64,000 nucleotides of DNA from an uncultured Cohaesibacter sp. (GTDB lineage Bacteria > Pseudomonadota > Alphaproteobacteria > Rhizobiales > Cohaesibacteraceae): the NCBI RefSeq assembly GCF_963676275.1, contig NZ_OY781091.1, positions 1,156,775 through 1,220,774 of the forward strand, read 5' to 3'. Positions 62,695 to 64,000 of this stretch are shown here, one piece after another (position 1 is the first letter of the stretch; each line of letters opens with the position of its first letter). A model generated the notes under the pieces. It was not told the origin of the DNA. It worked only from the letters and a program-made list of their open reading frames with translations, and made no database searches. The position numbers and the translations under genes are program-made.

Positions 62695-63675
62695 ATGAGC
62701 AAGACACCTCTTATCATCGCGATCCCTTCCAAAGGCCGCTTGCAGGAAAATACCAATGCCTTCTTTGCTCGCGCCGGGCTCGATGTTGCCCGCCCGGGTG
62801 GTGCGCGCAATTATCGTGGTCATCTCACCGGTATCGACAATGTCGAGATCGCCTTTCTTTCCGCCTCGGAAATTGCCAAGGAGCTGAAAGTCGGTTCCGT
62901 GCATCTGGGTGTGACGGGCGAGGATCTGATCCGCGAACATCTGGCCGCCCCCGAGAGCTATGTCGACCTGCTGATCAAGCTCGGTTTCGGCCATGCCAAT
63001 GTGGTCATTGCCGTGCCCAAGGCCTGGATTGATGTGCGCAACATGGAAGATCTGGGCGATGTCGCCATGGATATGCCTGCCCGCTATGGTCACCGCCTGC
63101 GCGTTGCCACCAAATATATCAACCTGACCCGCGCCTTCTTTGCCAGCCACGGCATCATCGACTACAAGATTGTCGAAAGCCTTGGCGCAACAGAAGGGGC
63201 TCCGGCCGCCGGTTCGGCTGATATCATCGTTGACATCACCTCCACCGGCTCGACCCTTGAGGCCAACAATCTCAAGATTCTCGATGATGGCGTCATGCTG
63301 CGTTCCGAGGCCAATCTTGTGGCGTCGCTGACAGCGGACTGGTCCGAGGAAGCCAAATCTGCACTGGGCGAGATCCTTGATCGCATTCAGGCCGAAGAAG
63401 CGGCCCGCACAGTGCGTGAGATCACGGCAGCCCATTCTGAAGCGGCAGCCATCAGTCAGCAGATTTGCGATGAGTTCAAGCAGGAGGGTGTCACGGCTCC
63501 CTATGGCCATAATGACCATATCCTGCGATTGCATGCGCCGCAGGGCAAGGTCTATGCCATCGCCCGGCGCCTCAGGGAGCTGGGGGCTGTTACGGTTTCT
63601 GTGGCGCATCTGGACTATGTCTTCGAGGCTTCCAATCCGCTGTTCGACCACATGCTGGCGCGCCTTGCCCAATAG
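62695..63675 (+). CDS. hisG: ATP phosphoribosyltransferase catalytic subunit
   Basis: A 326-residue HisG, first step of histidine synthesis. The catalytic core has LIIAIPSKGRLQENTNAFF, VHLGVTGEDLIREH, and the PRPP loop DIIVDITSTGSTLEANNL. Classic HisZ-dependent HisG proteins have about 210-230 residues; this one has about 80 extra C-terminal residues (ILRLHAPQGKVYAIARRLRE then VSVAHLDYVFEASNPLF) that look like a small ferredoxin-like regulatory domain. Similar long forms occur in related alphaproteobacteria. Only about 12 bases after hisZ. Confidence 0.95.
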   Translation: MSKTPLIIAIPSKGRLQENTNAFFARAGLDVARPGGARNYRGHLTGIDNVEIAFLSASEIAKELKVGSVHLGVTGEDLIREHLAAPESYVDLLIKLGFGHANVVIAVPKAWIDVRNMEDLGDVAMDMPARYGHRLRVATKYINLTRAFFASHGIIDYKIVESLGATEGAPAAGSADIIVDITSTGSTLEANNLKILDDGVMLRSEANLVASLTADWSEEAKSALGEILDRIQAEEAARTVREITAAHSEAAAISQQICDEFKQEGVTAPYGHNDHILRLHAPQGKVYAIARRLRELGAVTVSVAHLDYVFEASNPLFDHMLARLAQ

Positions 63676-63867
63676 TCCGGTGCATCCGCATCCGTAAGGG
63701 GCGGTTGGCCTTGATTTGGACTTATTGCTGAGGACAATCTTGCAGCTCGCAAGATGGGTGGAGATTCGGCAGACCCGCCTTGAATTTGCCTGTCGGGAAG
63801 TCTCATGCCGGACTTTTCCTGATGACTGGGCTGGGTTTTGAGTGGCCAATCAGCAGATGAGCATCAT

Positions 63868-64000
63868 ATGAGCATGAAAAGAGACATTTCCCGCCGCGCC
63901 ACTCTCAAGATGGTTGCGGCCGGACTGGCAGCACCGGCGCTCATTCGCGCCTCCGTTGTCAATGCCGCCGAGCTTGATCGGGCCATCGGAAGCCTCATCA
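63868..64000 (+). CDS. Exported protein with Tat-type signal, N-terminus only (partial)
   Basis: The frame begins MSMKRDISRRATLKMVAAGL; SRRATLK is a twin-arginine motif, followed by a hydrophobic stretch AAGLAAPALIRASVV and a likely cleavage near NAAEL. The protein continues past the window (ELDRAIGSLI...), so the family cannot be told. Two ATGs (63868, 63874) are possible starts. The Tat signal suggests a folded or cofactor-containing periplasmic protein. Confidence 0.75.
   Translation, partial: MSMKRDISRRATLKMVAAGLAAPALIRASVVNAAELDRAIGSLI

Noticed and set aside
1-64000. tRNA, rRNA, CRISPR arrays, insertion sequences and prophage genes
   Set aside because: Looked for characteristic sequences such as tRNA arms, regularly spaced repeats, transposase motifs and terminal repeats; none was seen.

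Overview
The window reads as a chromosomal segment of a Gram-negative alphaproteobacterium, most likely of the Hyphomicrobiales (Rhizobiales). The grounds are the ctaD-ctaB-coxF-like-ctaG-ctaE-DUF983-SURF1 order, the thrC / M16 peptidase / GNAT / EAL-protein order, the hisS-hisZ-hisG operon, and the BA14K, DUF1127 and DUF2927 families. A marine Cohaesibacter- or Stappia-like organism would fit, but that is a guess. No tRNA, rRNA, prophage, IS element or CRISPR array was seen. Coding density is high and most genes are ordinary housekeeping genes.

Layout. 1-4.9 kb: end of ctaD and the rest of the aa3-type cytochrome oxidase assembly cluster. 5-8.6 kb: a HAD phosphatase, then a secreted oxidoreductase-fold protein translationally coupled to a GGDEF-EAL membrane protein. 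8.7-10.7 kb: gcvT-gcvH behind a tandem glycine riboswitch, with no gcvP following. 11-12.7 kb: a TPR-methyltransferase, then rnhA, whose 5' end is present three times in tandem. 12.8-15.1 kb: two PilZ paralogues and an orphan ParD-like antitoxin. 15.4-24.3 kb: thrC, an M16 peptidase, a GNAT protein and a giant EAL protein with a long disordered tail. 24.6-31 kb: yqgE, a DsbD-alpha-like protein, a peroxiredoxin, xseA, an EamA exporter and rsmE. 31.2-36.6 kb: a chemoreceptor, two transporters and gshA. 36.8-42.6 kb: small or poorly known proteins (Cys-rich protein, lipoprotein, AttH-like lipocalin, BA14K, a secreted protein) and a LysR/DUF1127 divergent pair. 42.7-45.7 kb: lutABC lactate oxidation. 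46.3-48.8 kb: a remodelled TRAP-like permease pair. 49-59.7 kb: GNAT, cytochrome c, a GGDEL protein with a Cys/His-rich sensor, a divergent MocR/LysE pair, an L,D-transpeptidase, DUF2927, cheZ, tag and mscS. 60-63.7 kb: hisS-hisZ-hisG, then the start of a Tat-exported protein.

Themes. Cyclic-di-GMP signalling and motility recur: three GGDEF/EAL-type proteins, two PilZ proteins, one chemoreceptor and CheZ. Redox and respiration also recur: oxidase assembly, peroxiredoxin, DsbD-alpha, glutathione synthesis, lactate oxidation and cytochrome c.

The most unusual items are the tandem triplication of the rnhA translation start, a TRAP-like DctQ/DctM pair whose DctM lacks both conserved proline motifs and has no binding protein nearby, a Cys-less oxidoreductase-fold protein coupled to a GGDEF-EAL sensor, and several short tandem or inverted repeats in front of genes. 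Start codons were chosen by ribosome binding site and family alignment from memory; nothing was checked against a database.
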